Source: Saccharothrix sp. ALI-22-I (GTDB lineage: Bacteria; Actinomycetota; Actinomycetes; Mycobacteriales; Pseudonocardiaceae). Taken from it: a stretch of DNA of 64,000 bases. The stretch lies in NCBI RefSeq assembly GCF_001984175.1, contig NZ_MTQP01000059.1:124001-188000 (forward strand), in the 5' to 3' direction. Within the stretch, counting starts at the first letter, position 1. Each line of letters opens with the position of its first letter. The notes under the pieces are model-generated. The model saw only the letters and a list, made by a program, of their open reading frames with translations, was not told where the DNA came from and ran no database searches. A program made the position numbers and the translations under genes. Shown here in pieces: positions 54,209-63,749 of this stretch.

Positions 54209-55293
54209 AGAGCATCCTCATCGCGGCGGCCATCGCGCTGATCGCGTCGATCATGCTGACGCCGTACCTGATCAAGATCTTCTCCCGGCAGGGTTTCGGC
54301 CAGGAGATCCGCGAAGAGGGACCGCAGAGCCACAAGACCAAGCGCGGCACGCCCACCATGGGTGGCGTCGCGATCCTGGTCGCGATGTGGGCGGGCTACC
54401 TCGGCGCGCACCTGGTCAACTCCATGTCGGCGTCGGCGTCCGAGCAGACGCCCAGCGCGTCCGGCCTGCTGGTGCTGATGCTGACCACGTCGCTCGGCGT
54501 GGTGGGCTTCCTGGACGACTTCATCAAGATCCGCAAGCAGCGCAACCTGGGCCTGAACAAGACCGCGAAGCTCGTCGGCCAGTTCCTCGCCACGATCATC
54601 TTCGCCGTGCTGGTCATGCAGTTCCCGAACAAGGACGGGCTCAACCCCGCCTCGGTGAACCTGTCGTTCGTGCGTGACATCACCGTGGTGTCGTTCGGCG
54701 TCGTCGGGTTCGTGGTGTTCTGCTACGCCGCGATCAGCGCCTGGTCGAACGCGGTGAACCTGACCGACGGCCTGGACGGTCTGGCCGGCGGCACGTCCGC
54801 GATGGTGCTCGGCACCTACGTGGTGATCAGCTTCTGGCAGTTCCGCTACAACTGCTCCAACCTGCTCGTGGCCGGCTGCTACGACGTGCGCGACCCGCTG
54901 GACCTGGCGGTGGTCGCCGCCGCCGCGATGGCCGGCTGCATCGGTTTCCTGTGGTGGAACGCCGCGCCCGCCAAGATCTTCATGGGTGACACCGGCTCGC
55001 TGGCGCTGGGCGGTCTGGTTGCCGGTCTGTCCATCGCGACCCGCACCGAGCTGCTGATGGTCGTCATCGGCGGTCTGTTCGTGGTCGAGGCGCTGTCGGT
55101 GGTGCTGCAGGTCGCGGTCTTCCGCACGTCGCGACGGCGGTTGTTCCGCATGGCGCCGTTCCACCACCACTTCGAACTCGCCGGGTGGGCGGAAACCACG
55201 GTGATCATCAGATTCTGGCTGCTCGCGGGCATGTGCTGCATGCTCGGGCTCGGCCTGTTCTACAGCGAGTGGCTGACCGCGGTCGAGAGCTGA
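54205..55293 (+). CDS. mraY: Phospho-MurNAc-pentapeptide transferase MraY
   Basis: 362-residue polytopic enzyme forming lipid I. Family blocks: [34 protein letters not shown] with the DDF aspartates, [30 protein letters not shown] and [11 protein letters not shown]. About ten helices. GTG start inside the murF stop. Confidence 0.96.
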   Translation: MKSILIAAAIALIASIMLTPYLIKIFSRQGFGQEIREEGPQSHKTKRGTPTMGGVAILVAMWAGYLGAHLVNSMSASASEQTPSASGLLVLMLTTSLGVVGFLDDFIKIRKQRNLGLNKTAKLVGQFLATIIFAVLVMQFPNKDGLNPASVNLSFVRDITVVSFGVVGFVVFCYAAISAWSNAVNLTDGLDGLAGGTSAMVLGTYVVISFWQFRYNCSNLLVAGCYDVRDPLDLAVVAAAAMAGCIGFLWWNAAPAKIFMGDTGSLALGGLVAGLSIATRTELLMVVIGGLFVVEALSVVLQVAVFRTSRRRLFRMAPFHHHFELAGWAETTVIIRFWLLAGMCCMLGLGLFYSEWLTAVES

Positions 55294-55294
55294 C

Positions 55295-56668
55295 ATGGGA
55301 TTCCTCGCAGGTCGTCACGTCCTGGTCGCCGGTGCCGGGGTGACCGGCCGCTCGGCGGCGGAGGCGTTGCTGGCGGCGGACGCGGTGGTCACCGTGACCG
55401 ACGGTTCGGCGGATCGTCTGGCCGCGCTGGAACAGCTGCTGCCCGGTGTGACGCTGGTGCCCGGTCTCGTGACGCCGCCTCCGGCGACGGAACTGGTCGT
55501 GACCAGCCCCGGCTGGCGTCCGTCCAGCCCGTTGCTGGTAGCCGCCGCGGCGGCCGGGATCGAGGTGATCGGCGAGGTCGAACTGGCCTGGCGGATGGGG
55601 CTCGAACTGGCCGACCCGCCGACGTGGCTCGCGGTGACCGGCACGAACGGCAAGACCACGACGGTCGGCATGCTGGAGTCGATCCTGCGTGCGGCCGGTA
55701 TCGACGCGGTGGCGTGCGGCAACGTCGGGCTGCCCGTGGTGGACGCGCTGTTGGCCGGGCGTCGCGTGCTGGCGGTGGAGCTGTCGAGCTTCCAGCTGCA
55801 CTGGTCGCCGTCCGTGCGGCCGTTCGCCGGGGTGTTGCTGAACCTGGCCGAGGACCACCTGGACTGGCACGGCACGTTCGAGGCTTACGCGTCGGCGAAG
55901 GCCGGTGTGCTGACCGGCGAGGTTGCGATCGGCGGGGTGGACGACCCCGTGGTGGCCGAGCTCCTGACCTCCTCGCCCTCGCCCGCGCACGTCGGGTTCA
56001 CGCTGGGGTCGCCCGAGGAGGGGCAGCTCGGCGTCCACGAGGGGCAGTTGGTGGACCGGGCGTTCGGGCCGGACACGGTGTTGCTGCCGGTGGCGGATGT
56101 CCAGCCCGGCGGGCCTCCGGGGATCGCCGACGCGTTGGCGGCGGCGGCTCTGGCCCGGGCGCACGGCGTTTCGGCTTCGGCGGTGGCGCAGGGCTTGCGC
56201 GCGTTCCGGCCGGGTGCGCATCGGGCGGTGCTGGTGGCGACGGCCGATGGGGTTTCGTACGTCAACGACTCCAAGGCCACCAATCCCCATGCGGCGGCGG
56301 CGTCGTTGCGGTCGCACGAGAGTGTGGTGTGGGTGGCCGGTGGGCTGCTCAAGGGTGCGTCGGTGGACGAGTTGGTGCTCGGTGAGGCGCACCGGTTGCG
56401 TGGGGCGGTGTTGATCGGGGCGGACCGCGAGGTGATCGCTTCGGCGCTGGCCCGGCACGCGCCGTCGGTGCCGGTGGCGGTGCTGGACGACGTCACCGAG
56501 ACGACCATGCTCGATGCCGTGCGCGCCGCGCGTTCCATGGCGCAGCCCGGGGACGTGGTGGTGTTGGCCCCGGCGGCGGCGTCGATGGACATGTTCAGCG
56601 ACTACGCCCATCGCGGGCAGGCGTTCACCGAGGCCGTGCTGAGCCTGGTCGGTCAACGCGGGGCGTGA
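55295..56668 (+). CDS. murD: UDP-MurNAc-L-alanine:D-glutamate ligase MurD
   Basis: 457 residues. Rossmann start VLVAGAGVTGRSAAEALL, ATP loop VTGTNGKTTTVGML, NLAEDHLDWHG, and YVNDSKATNPHAA plus VVVLAPAAASMDMFSDYAHRG at the end. Adds D-Glu to UDP-MurNAc-Ala. The ATG is one base after the mraY stop. Downstream the usual murD-ftsW junction is interrupted by regulatory genes. Confidence 0.96.
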   Translation: MGFLAGRHVLVAGAGVTGRSAAEALLAADAVVTVTDGSADRLAALEQLLPGVTLVPGLVTPPPATELVVTSPGWRPSSPLLVAAAAAGIEVIGEVELAWRMGLELADPPTWLAVTGTNGKTTTVGMLESILRAAGIDAVACGNVGLPVVDALLAGRRVLAVELSSFQLHWSPSVRPFAGVLLNLAEDHLDWHGTFEAYASAKAGVLTGEVAIGGVDDPVVAELLTSSPSPAHVGFTLGSPEEGQLGVHEGQLVDRAFGPDTVLLPVADVQPGGPPGIADALAAAALARAHGVSASAVAQGLRAFRPGAHRAVLVATADGVSYVNDSKATNPHAAAASLRSHESVVWVAGGLLKGASVDELVLGEAHRLRGAVLIGADREVIASALARHAPSVPVAVLDDVTETTMLDAVRAARSMAQPGDVVVLAPAAASMDMFSDYAHRGQAFTEAVLSLVGQRGA

Positions 56669-56785
56669 CCCAGGTTCTCGAAGACCCGGTCCGGTTCCTT
56701 CAGGTAGGTGTGGGCCGCGTCGATCACGGGGCACGGCCACGGGGTGCGGGTGTACCGGCCGTCGGTCCACGTGGGTGCGCAGCCC
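56668..56785 (-). pseudogene. Possible protein-coding remnant after murD
   Basis: On the minus strand a frame without a start codon reads LGCAPTWTDGRYTRTPWPCP and then VIDAAHTYLKEPDRVFENLG, ending opposite the murD stop. The composition looks like protein (WPCP, EPDRVFENLG), suggesting the tail of a small gene whose 5' part is lost or overlaps the small ORF at 56.8 kb. I do not recognise a family; it could be chance. Confidence 0.3.
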
Positions 56786-56788
56786 AGG

Positions 56789-56992
56789 CTAGAGACCGAA
56801 GACGTCGGCGGAGTGGTTGATCAGGGTGCCCCGGAGTGCGGCGACCAGTCGGGGAACTTCGGTGCGGGCCACGGCGAGAACGGTTTGCTCGTCTGATTCG
56901 TGCTCGTTGGTCAGCAGTTCGACCGTGTCGAGGTAGCCGAGCATGTCCTGGTCCAGCAGGTGGAAGGCGCGAGACAGCGCGTCGGAGTTCAT
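56789..56992 (-). CDS. Small hypothetical protein divergent from the XRE regulator
   Basis: 67 residues, acidic, predicted helical (SDALSRAFHLLDQDMLGYLDTVELLTNEHESDEQTVLAVARTEVPRLVAALRG). No domain recognised. The ATG at 56992 follows AGAGG closely. Divergent from the Scr1-type regulator, with an AT-rich dyad region between them. In WhiJ/AbaA-type loci small acidic proteins often accompany the HTH and DUF397 genes, so it may be a third partner of that module. Confidence 0.55.
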   Translation of the reverse strand: MNSDALSRAFHLLDQDMLGYLDTVELLTNEHESDEQTVLAVARTEVPRLVAALRGTLINHSADVFGL

Positions 56993-57023
56993 GCCTCTAC
57001 CGTGCTCCAGCGCGAGTCAATCT

Positions 57024-57087
57024 GCAATATGCCGTATCGGTATATCCCGAAGTTCACCCGTTCGGGAGGGCATATTGCCGATAGGGT
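57024..57087. promoter_or_regulatory. AT-rich dyad region and promoter of the XRE regulator
   Basis: GCAATATGCC (57024-57033) and its complement GGCATATTGC (57069-57078) form a wide dyad; CCCGAA/TTCGGG pair inside it, and an imperfect ATATGCCG-TAT-CGGTATAT lies at 57028-57046. TAGGGT (57082-57087) ends six bases before the XRE ATG (leaderless). A probable operator for the regulator itself. Confidence 0.5.
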
Positions 57088-57093
57088 CGTGTC

Positions 57094-57942
57094 ATGACGC
57101 AAGGCAACACCGGCCCGGGCATCCGGAGGCGACTGCTGGCCAAGGCGCTGATCCAGCTCCGCGAGCAAGCCGGCAAGAACTTCGACGACGTGGTCGAGGC
57201 GCTGGCCTTCTCGAAGTCCAAGATCAGTCGCATCGAGGCCGGCGGCACCGGTGTGTCCATAGTGGACGCCAGGGCGCTGGGGCAATTGTACGGCGCGGAT
57301 GCCGACACCCTGGCTTGGCTGGAGAGGCTTGCGAGGATCGCGAAGCAGCGCGGTCGTTGGCACGTGTTCGGCGATGGCTTGGTCGACTGGTTCTCGGACT
57401 TCGTGGTGCTGGAGTCCGAGGCCACGATGATCAACACCTTCGAGATCGACCTCATCCCAGGGCTGTTCCAAACCGAGGAATACGCGGCGATGGTGCTGCG
57501 GGCCTACTCGCCGGATGTCCCGGATGAAGTGGTCCAGCGCAAGGTTGCCCTGCGGCAGACCAGGCAGCGCCGGGTTACCGATGGCTCGCTGTCGGTGTGG
57601 GCGATCGTGGATGAGTCCGCGCTGCGCCGCACCACCGGCGATCGCAAGGTGGACCGGCGTCAACTGGAGCAGTTGCTCGCGGTCTCGCTCATGACCAATG
57701 TCGTGGTGCAAGTACTGCCGTTCGACAAGGGTTTGCACATGGCGATGGGGACCGCCTTCTCGCTGCTGCGGTTCCAGGGCTACCCGAGCATCGTCTACGT
57801 GGACAACCTGACCGGCGGTGTCTATCTGGACGAGGCTTCGGACCTGGAGCGGTATAGCCTGGTGTTGGATCACCTCCGGGCCACCGCTCTCGACGTGCGG
57901 GAGTCGGCGGAGTTCATCAAGAGGATGATCGCTGATCTCTAG
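57094..57942 (+). CDS. XRE helix-turn-helix regulator with DUF5753 (Scr1/WhiJ-like)
   Basis: 282 residues. N-terminal HTH (~12-65: RRRLLAKALIQLREQAGKNFDDVVEALAFSKSKISRIEAG) and a C-terminal DUF5753 domain (FEIDLIPGLFQTEEYAAMVLRAY, VVQVLPFDKGLHMAMGTAFSLLRF). In streptomycetes WhiJ-like proteins of this design act with DUF397 partners in development and antibiotic control. A DUF397 gene follows 19 bp later, so the pair forms one module. It lies between murD and ftsW, an accessory insertion in dcw. Confidence 0.9.
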   Translation: MTQGNTGPGIRRRLLAKALIQLREQAGKNFDDVVEALAFSKSKISRIEAGGTGVSIVDARALGQLYGADADTLAWLERLARIAKQRGRWHVFGDGLVDWFSDFVVLESEATMINTFEIDLIPGLFQTEEYAAMVLRAYSPDVPDEVVQRKVALRQTRQRRVTDGSLSVWAIVDESALRRTTGDRKVDRRQLEQLLAVSLMTNVVVQVLPFDKGLHMAMGTAFSLLRFQGYPSIVYVDNLTGGVYLDEASDLERYSLVLDHLRATALDVRESAEFIKRMIADL

Positions 57943-57961
57943 CTCGTCCTGGGAGCGCGTT

Positions 57962-58138
57962 ATGTGGTCGGAGTGGCGTAAGGGCAGCCGCAGCAACGGT
58001 GCGGGTGGCAACTGCGTGGAGATGGCGTCGTCCGCTGACGCGTTCCGGGTCCGGGACAGCAAGAACGCCTCTGGTCCCGTCCTCCGGTTCACCGGCCGGG
58101 CGATGGAAGCCTTCCTGGCGGGGGCCAAGCGGGGCTGA
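57962..58138 (+). CDS. DUF397 small protein, partner of the XRE regulator
   Basis: 58 residues, too short for most gene finders' cut-offs but a clear DUF397 member: it starts MWSEWRKGSRSNGAGGNCVE, continues with VRDSKNASGPVLRFTGRAMEAFL and ends in a basic tail. DUF397 proteins are thought to modulate the adjacent HTH regulator. Cotranscribed with the regulator; ATG preceded by GGGAG. Confidence 0.88.
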   Translation: MWSEWRKGSRSNGAGGNCVEMASSADAFRVRDSKNASGPVLRFTGRAMEAFLAGAKRG

Positions 58139-58220
58139 ATATCAGCTTGATCACTGGCGCATCGCGCGACACGCGGTCGATTTTCACCTTTCGTGGCCTC
58201 TGGCGGGAGACGATGGGTGC

Positions 58221-59681
58221 ATGACTGCGGTGGACCGGGGCCCGGTGGAGCGACCGCCAAGAGCGCAGCGACGTACCGGACGTGCCAAACGCGTGGTCGT
58301 GGTGCGGACGTCGTTGACCGCGTGGCTCGGGCGTCCCCTGGCGGATTTCCACCTGCTGTTGGCGATCTTCGGCATGTTGACGGCCATCGGGCTGATCATG
58401 GTGCTGTCCGCCTCCGCGCCGGGTGAGGTGGCCGAGGGTGCGTCGGCGTACAGCGTGTTCAAGAAGCAACTGCTCTACGTCGGTGTCGGCGCCGTCATGT
58501 TCCTGATCGTGTTGCGCATCCCGCTGCGCAAGATCCGGGACGGCAGCACGATGGCGATGCTCGTCTGCGTGATCCTCCTCGTCCTCGTCCTCACTCCACT
58601 CGGGACGGTCGCGGGCGGCGCGCAGTCGTGGTTCACGGTGGGGCCGGTGTCGTTCCAGCCGATCGAACCGGCGAAGCTCGCGCTGGCGTTGTGGGGCGCG
58701 CACGTCCTGGTGACCAAGCGCGCGTTGCTGGACCAGTACCGGCACCTGCTGGTCCCGGTCGTGCCGGTGGCGATGCTGTTGTTCGCGCTGGTGATGCTGC
58801 AACCCGACCTCGGCGGCACGATCACGCTCGCGGTCGTGCTGATGGGCCTGCTGTGGTTCGTCGGCGCGCCGATGCGGATCTTCGGCGTCATCGCGATCGC
58901 CGCGGTGACCGGCGCGCTGGTCCTGGCGCTCACCGCGGTCTACCGGTTGAAGCGCGTGCAGACGTTCCTGGACCCGTGGTCGGACCCGCAGGGCGATGGA
59001 CTCCAGGCGCTGCAAGCGCTGTACGCGTTGGCTGAAGGCGGTTTCTTCGGCAAGGGCCTCACCAACGGCAGCTCGAAGTGGCGTTATCTGCCGAACGTTC
59101 ACAGCGACTTCATCTTCGCCGTGATCGGCGAGGAACTGGGGTTCATCGGCTGTCTGCTGGTGCTGGGGCTGTTCGCGCTACTGGCGGTAGTGGGCCTGCG
59201 GATCGCGGCGCGCAACACCGACCCGTGGATTCGGATGGTGTCGGCGACGCTGACCGTGTGGCTGGTCGCGCAGGCCGCGATCAACATCGGCTACGTCGTG
59301 CAGTTGCTGCCGGTCACCGGCATCACGCTGCCGATGATCTCCTCCGGCGGCACGTCGGTCGTCACCACGATGGTGGTGTTCGGCATCCTCGCCAGTTGCG
59401 CCCGCCACGAACCGGAAGCGGTCTCGGCGCTGCGGTCCCTCGGCCCCGGTCGGGTCGGCGGGGTGCTGAAGCTGCCGGCGCCCGAGGCGTACAAGCCGCC
59501 GCCCAAGCGCCGCCCCTCACGTCCCTCCACGCCGCCGCGTGGTCGCAAGGCCGCGCCGCCGCCGGTGGACGAGCGGAGGATGGCCGGTCGTCACGCTCCG
59601 CCGTCGGAGTACCGTCGTCGCGAATCCCGTAAGGCCGGCCAGGACCGGGACGTGCGGTCCAGGCGCCGTGACGGGCGTTAA
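58221..59681 (+). CDS. ftsW: Peptidoglycan glycosyltransferase FtsW
   Basis: 486-residue SEDS-family polymerase of septal peptidoglycan. Ten-helix core: GAQSWFTVGPVSFQPIEPAKLALAL, MLQPDLGGT, YRLKRVQTFLDPWSDPQGDG, GEELGFIGC and LPMISSGGTS. The catalytic Asp should be in the large outer loop region after DPWSDPQ. The C-terminus is a long basic Pro/Arg-rich cytoplasmic tail. ATG 58221; 82 bp separate it from the DUF397 gene, with no clear promoter, so read-through or an undetected promoter is possible. Confidence 0.95.
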   Translation: MTAVDRGPVERPPRAQRRTGRAKRVVVVRTSLTAWLGRPLADFHLLLAIFGMLTAIGLIMVLSASAPGEVAEGASAYSVFKKQLLYVGVGAVMFLIVLRIPLRKIRDGSTMAMLVCVILLVLVLTPLGTVAGGAQSWFTVGPVSFQPIEPAKLALALWGAHVLVTKRALLDQYRHLLVPVVPVAMLLFALVMLQPDLGGTITLAVVLMGLLWFVGAPMRIFGVIAIAAVTGALVLALTAVYRLKRVQTFLDPWSDPQGDGLQALQALYALAEGGFFGKGLTNGSSKWRYLPNVHSDFIFAVIGEELGFIGCLLVLGLFALLAVVGLRIAARNTDPWIRMVSATLTVWLVAQAAINIGYVVQLLPVTGITLPMISSGGTSVVTTMVVFGILASCARHEPEAVSALRSLGPGRVGGVLKLPAPEAYKPPPKRRPSRPSTPPRGRKAAPPPVDERRMAGRHAPPSEYRRRESRKAGQDRDVRSRRRDGR

Positions 59682-59738
59682 CGGCACCGGGGTCGAGCGG
59701 CACCCGGTGAGCGGTACATCTACGCGAGGAGGAAGTGC

Positions 59739-60842
59739 GTGACCAGGGTTCCCCAGCAGGTCGGTCCGTGTGTGGTGGTCGCCGGAGGCGGCACCGCCGG
59801 GCACATCGAGCCCGCCCTGGCCCTGGCCGACGCGGTCATGCGGCTGCGGCCCGACGCGCGCGTGGTCGCGCTGGGCACCGAGCGCGGTCTGGAGAGCAGA
59901 CTGGTGCCGGCCCGCGGTTACCCGCTGGAGCTGATCCCGCCGGTGCCGATGCCGCGCAAGCCGTCGCCGGACCTGCTCAAGCTCCCGTTGCGGGTGCGCG
60001 GCGCCGTCCGTGACACGCGTGCGGTGCTGGAACGGGTCCGCGCGGACGTCGTGGTCGGCTTCGGCGGTTACGTCGCGCTGCCCGCGTACCTCGCCGCACG
60101 CGGCCGGGTGCCGATCGTGGTGCACGAGGCCAACGCCAAGGCCGGGCTCGCCAACAAGGTCGGCGCGAAGTTCGCCGAACGGGTCGCCGCCGCCGTGCCC
60201 GACTCGGGCCTGACCGACGCGGAGATCATCGGCATCCCGCTGCGCTACTCGATCACCTCGCTGGACCGGGCCGCGCTGCGCGAGCAGGCCCGCGCCCACT
60301 TCGGCCTGCACCCGACCGCGCCGACGCTGCTGGTGTTCGGCGGCTCGCAGGGCGCCCGGTCGATCAACAACGCGGTGTCCGGCGCGGCGGCGGCGTTCGC
60401 CCAGGCCGGGATCGCGGTGCTGCACGCGCACGGCCCGAAGAACACCGTCGCGGTGCAGTCGGTGCCCGGCGCGCCGCCGTACGTGCCGGTGCCGTACCTG
60501 GATCGGATGGACCTCGCCTACGCCGCGGCGGACGCGGTGCTGTGCCGGTCCGGCGCGATGACGGTGGCGGAGGTGTCCGCGGTCGGTCTGCCGGCGGTGT
60601 TCGTGCCGCTGCCGCACGGCAACGGCGAGCAGGCGCTCAACGCCGGTCCCGTGGTGTCCGCGGGCGGCGGCATCCTGGTGCCCGACGAGCAGTTGACGCC
60701 GGAGTGGATCTCGGCGAACGTGGTGCCGCTGGTCGCCGACCGCAACCGGCTGGCCGCGATGACCACGGCCACGCTGAGCACCGGCCACCGCGAGGCCGAC
60801 GAGGTGCTGGCCCGCATCGTCCTAGAGGTGATCAAGAAGTGA
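59739..60842 (+). CDS. murG: Lipid II synthase MurG
   Basis: 367-residue GT28 glycosyltransferase adding GlcNAc to lipid I at the inner membrane face. [93 protein letters not shown] 59739 with GAGGAGGA upstream. The stop overlaps the murC start (GTGA). Confidence 0.96.
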   Translation: MTRVPQQVGPCVVVAGGGTAGHIEPALALADAVMRLRPDARVVALGTERGLESRLVPARGYPLELIPPVPMPRKPSPDLLKLPLRVRGAVRDTRAVLERVRADVVVGFGGYVALPAYLAARGRVPIVVHEANAKAGLANKVGAKFAERVAAAVPDSGLTDAEIIGIPLRYSITSLDRAALREQARAHFGLHPTAPTLLVFGGSQGARSINNAVSGAAAAFAQAGIAVLHAHGPKNTVAVQSVPGAPPYVPVPYLDRMDLAYAAADAVLCRSGAMTVAEVSAVGLPAVFVPLPHGNGEQALNAGPVVSAGGGILVPDEQLTPEWISANVVPLVADRNRLAAMTTATLSTGHREADEVLARIVLEVIKK

Positions 60843-62257
60843 CTCGGGTTGATCAGGAGAAGAGTGGCGTCCTGGACCGGGTGCACCTGGTCGGGATCGG
60901 CGGTGCCGGCATGAGCGGCATCGCGCGGATCCTGTTGGCGCGCGGAGCGCAGGTGTCCGGCTCGGACGCCAAGGACTCGCGCACCGTGCTCGCGCTGCGG
61001 GCGCAGGGCGCGGCGATCGCGGTCGGCCACGACGGCGCGAACCTCGACCAGCTCGCCGGCGGCCCCACGGCGGTCGTGGTGTCCACCGCGATCCGCGAGG
61101 ACAACCCGGAGCTGGTGGAAGCCCGCTCCCGGGGCTCGGTCGTGCTGCGGCGGGCCGAGGCGCTGGCCGCGTTGATGCTCGACCACCGGGTGGCCTGTGT
61201 CGCCGGCACGCACGGCAAGACGTCCACCACGTCCATGCTCACGGTCGCTCTGCAACATTGCAGGATGGACCCGTCCTTCGCGATCGGCGGTGACCTGAAC
61301 GAGTCCGGCGCCAACGCCCACCAGGGCACCGGTGGCGTGTTCGTCGCCGAGGCCGACGAGAGCGACGGCTCGTTCCTGTTCTTCTCGCCGTCGGTCGCGG
61401 TCGTGACCAACGTCGAGGCCGACCACCTGGACCACCACGGCACCGTCGAGGCGTACGTGGCGGTGTTCGACTCGTTCCTGGAGCGCATCCAGGCCGACGG
61501 CGTGCTGATCGCGTGCGCGGACGACCCGGGCGCGGCGGCGTTGGCCGAACGGGCCGGGAAGCTCGGCATCCGGGTCCGCCCGTACGGCCGCACCGCCACC
61601 GGCCCCGGCTCTGCCCGCCTGGTCGACTACCAGCCCACCGACTCCGGCGGCCTGGCCAAGGTCGAGCTGGACGGCGAAGTCGTGGACGTGCGGGTGGCCG
61701 TGCCCGGCGAGCACATGGCCGACAACGCGATCGCCGCCCTGATCGCCGCGCTGGAGCTGGGCGCGGACCGGGACGGCGTGCTGGCCGGTCTGGCCGCGTT
61801 CGGCGGGGTGCGCCGGCGGTTCGAGTTCAAGGGCCAGGCCTCCGGCGTGCGGGTGTACGACGATTACGCACACCACCCCACCGAGGTGGCCGCCCAGATC
61901 ACCGCCGCCCGGCCCGTCGCAGGTGACGGCAAGCTGGTCGTGGTGTTCCAGCCGCACCTGTACTCGCGGACTCGGCTGTTCGCCGAGGAGTTCGCCGCCG
62001 CCCTCGGCATGGCCGACGCGGTCGTGGTGCTCGACGTCTACGGCGCGCGCGAGGAGCCGGAGCCCGGCGTCACCGGCGCGCTGGTCTCGGGCCTGGTGCC
62101 GCTCGACGTCGGGCAGGTGTTCTACGAGCCGTCGTTCGACCGGGTGCCCGCGCTGGTCGCGCGTCTGGTCGCGGAGGGCGACCTGGTCGTCACCATGGGC
62201 GCGGGCGACGTCACCATGCTCGGCCCGGAGATCGTCGGGGAGCTGGACAAGGCATGA
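60839..62257 (+). CDS. murC: UDP-MurNAc:L-alanine ligase MurC
   Basis: 472 residues. N-terminal [21 protein letters not shown] loop [36 protein letters not shown] and the C-terminal [15 protein letters not shown] and [12 protein letters not shown]. Adds the first L-Ala to UDP-MurNAc. Overlaps murG and ftsQ by 4 nt each. Confidence 0.96.
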   Translation: MTRVDQEKSGVLDRVHLVGIGGAGMSGIARILLARGAQVSGSDAKDSRTVLALRAQGAAIAVGHDGANLDQLAGGPTAVVVSTAIREDNPELVEARSRGSVVLRRAEALAALMLDHRVACVAGTHGKTSTTSMLTVALQHCRMDPSFAIGGDLNESGANAHQGTGGVFVAEADESDGSFLFFSPSVAVVTNVEADHLDHHGTVEAYVAVFDSFLERIQADGVLIACADDPGAAALAERAGKLGIRVRPYGRTATGPGSARLVDYQPTDSGGLAKVELDGEVVDVRVAVPGEHMADNAIAALIAALELGADRDGVLAGLAAFGGVRRRFEFKGQASGVRVYDDYAHHPTEVAAQITAARPVAGDGKLVVVFQPHLYSRTRLFAEEFAAALGMADAVVVLDVYGAREEPEPGVTGALVSGLVPLDVGQVFYEPSFDRVPALVARLVAEGDLVVTMGAGDVTMLGPEIVGELDKA

Positions 62258-63009
62258 CCACACAGGCGGCGCGTCGACGCCCGGCCACCGCCTCGGCGGC
62301 GCGTCGGCGCACGTCACGCCGTCCGTCGCGCGACCTCTACCGGCGCAAGGTGCGGCGCCGGCGGATGGTCGCGATCCTCGTCATGCTCGTGGTCACCGCG
62401 GTGACGATCACGGTCTGGTTCACGCCCGCGCTCGGCGTCCGGGAGGTCCAGGTGCGGGGCATCGCCAACCTGAGCGCCGACGAGGTCCGCGAGGCCGCCG
62501 CGATCGAGCCCGGCACGCCGCTGGTGGAGCTGGACACCGAAGCGGTGACCGCGCGGGTCCGCGAGTTGCCCCGCGTCGCCGGGGTGCGGGTCGAACGGGT
62601 GCTGCCCGGCACCGTGCGGCTCACCGTGGACGAGCGGGACCCGGTCGGGGTGGTCAACGCCGCCGACGGCGCGCACCTGGTCGACGCCACCGGCAAGGAC
62701 TACGCCACCGTCGTGCAGCCGCCGTCCGGGCTGCCGGAGCTGAAGGTGGAGCCGGACGCGGTCGTCGCCGCCGTGGGTGTGCTCACCCAGATCCCCGAAG
62801 CGCTGCGCCGGGAGGTGCTGGTCGTCACGGCGGGCTCGCCGTCGGACGTCCGGCTGACGTTGAGCGCCGGACGCGAGGCGCGGTGGGGTTCGTCCGCCGA
62901 CACCCCGCGCAAGGCGGCCGTGCTGGAGGTCCTGCTGACCCGGCCCGGCTCGGTGTTCGACGTGTCCAGCCCCGAGCTGCCGACCGTTTCCGGAGACGCC
63001 GAGTCGTGA
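62254..63009 (+). CDS. ftsQ: Cell division protein FtsQ
   Basis: 251 residues, bitopic: a basic Arg-rich cytoplasmic N-terminus (~37), one helix ([19 protein letters not shown]), a POTRA domain ([23 protein letters not shown]) and the FtsQ beta domain ([17 protein letters not shown]). Scaffold of the FtsQ-FtsL-FtsB complex. ATG inside the murC stop (ATGA). Confidence 0.94.
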   Translation: MTTQAARRRPATASAARRRTSRRPSRDLYRRKVRRRRMVAILVMLVVTAVTITVWFTPALGVREVQVRGIANLSADEVREAAAIEPGTPLVELDTEAVTARVRELPRVAGVRVERVLPGTVRLTVDERDPVGVVNAADGAHLVDATGKDYATVVQPPSGLPELKVEPDAVVAAVGVLTQIPEALRREVLVVTAGSPSDVRLTLSAGREARWGSSADTPRKAAVLEVLLTRPGSVFDVSSPELPTVSGDAES

Positions 63010-63016
63010 GATCGGG

Positions 63017-63022
63017 GATACT
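63017..63022 (+). promoter_or_regulatory. -10 element of the DUF664 gene
   Basis: GATACT ends six bases before the GTG at 63029; leaderless start predicted. Confidence 0.45.
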
Positions 63023-63028
63023 CCGGCG

Positions 63029-63541
63029 GTGACTCAGACGCCGGTGGACAACCGGATCCAGCTGGACTTCACCGGCGACGAGCGGACCCTGCTCACGGGT
63101 TTTCTGGACTTCCTGCGCGGCACGATCGAGCTGAAGTGCGCCGGTCTGTCCGAAGAGGACGCACGGCGTTCGGTGCTCCCGTCGCAGCTCAACACGGCCG
63201 CGGGCATCGTCAAGCACCTGCGGTGGGTGGAGGCCTACTGGTTCGAGAGCGCCATCGGCGGTAAGCCCGACGCGGCGCCCTACAGCCGGGAGGACCCGGA
63301 CGCCGATTGGCGCATCGAGCCGGGCGAGACGATCTCGGGATTGCTCGCCGACTACGCTGAGCAGTGCACGGCGAGTCGCGAACTCGTCGCGGGGCTCGAT
63401 CTCGACCACGAGGTGGCGTTCCGGGGCGACAAGGTGCTTTCCGTGCGCTGGGTGCTGATCCACATGATCGAGGAAACGGGTCGGCACGCGGGCCACCTGG
63501 ACGTGGTGCGGGAACTGCTCGACGGGGTGACCGGCGAGTAG
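63029..63541 (+). CDS. DinB-superfamily DUF664 protein
   Basis: 170-residue four-helix DinB-like protein of the DUF664 group, seen in many actinobacteria as putative thiol- or metal-dependent transferases. The family pattern is intact: LDFLRGTIELKCAGLSEEDARR, GIVKHLRWVEAYWFES with a putative metal His, and WVLIHMIEETGRHAGHLDVVRELLDG with a two-His motif near the C-terminus. It is an extra gene between ftsQ and ftsZ with its own -10. Role in division not expected. Confidence 0.88.
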   Translation: MTQTPVDNRIQLDFTGDERTLLTGFLDFLRGTIELKCAGLSEEDARRSVLPSQLNTAAGIVKHLRWVEAYWFESAIGGKPDAAPYSREDPDADWRIEPGETISGLLADYAEQCTASRELVAGLDLDHEVAFRGDKVLSVRWVLIHMIEETGRHAGHLDVVRELLDGVTGE

Positions 63542-63628
63542 GCACTCTCACCCGGTCGGGACACAACACGGCGTGGCTGCTGGACCGAGGCATTTTCGGT
63601 GCATAACGTCCAGCAGGAACATACGGGG

Positions 63629-63660
63629 TTGACATAACTCTGAACCTCTGGTTGAGAGTT
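63629..63660 (+). promoter_or_regulatory. ftsZ promoter with internal dyad
   Basis: TTGACA at 63629-63634. Directly after it, AACTCTGAACC (63636-63646) and GGTTGAGAGTT (63650-63660) form a dyad with one mismatch. With 19-bp spacing the -10 would be GAGAGT (63654-63659), so the dyad fills the spacer, as in MerR-type promoters. This predicts a ~85-nt leader before ftsZ. Confidence 0.5.
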
Positions 63661-63749
63661 TCAATCCGGGTGGAGATCCGTCCGGGCTGTGACACCGGTG
63701 GTCATCCACTCCAGCACATGAGCACGGACACGATCAGGAAGGCGGACCG

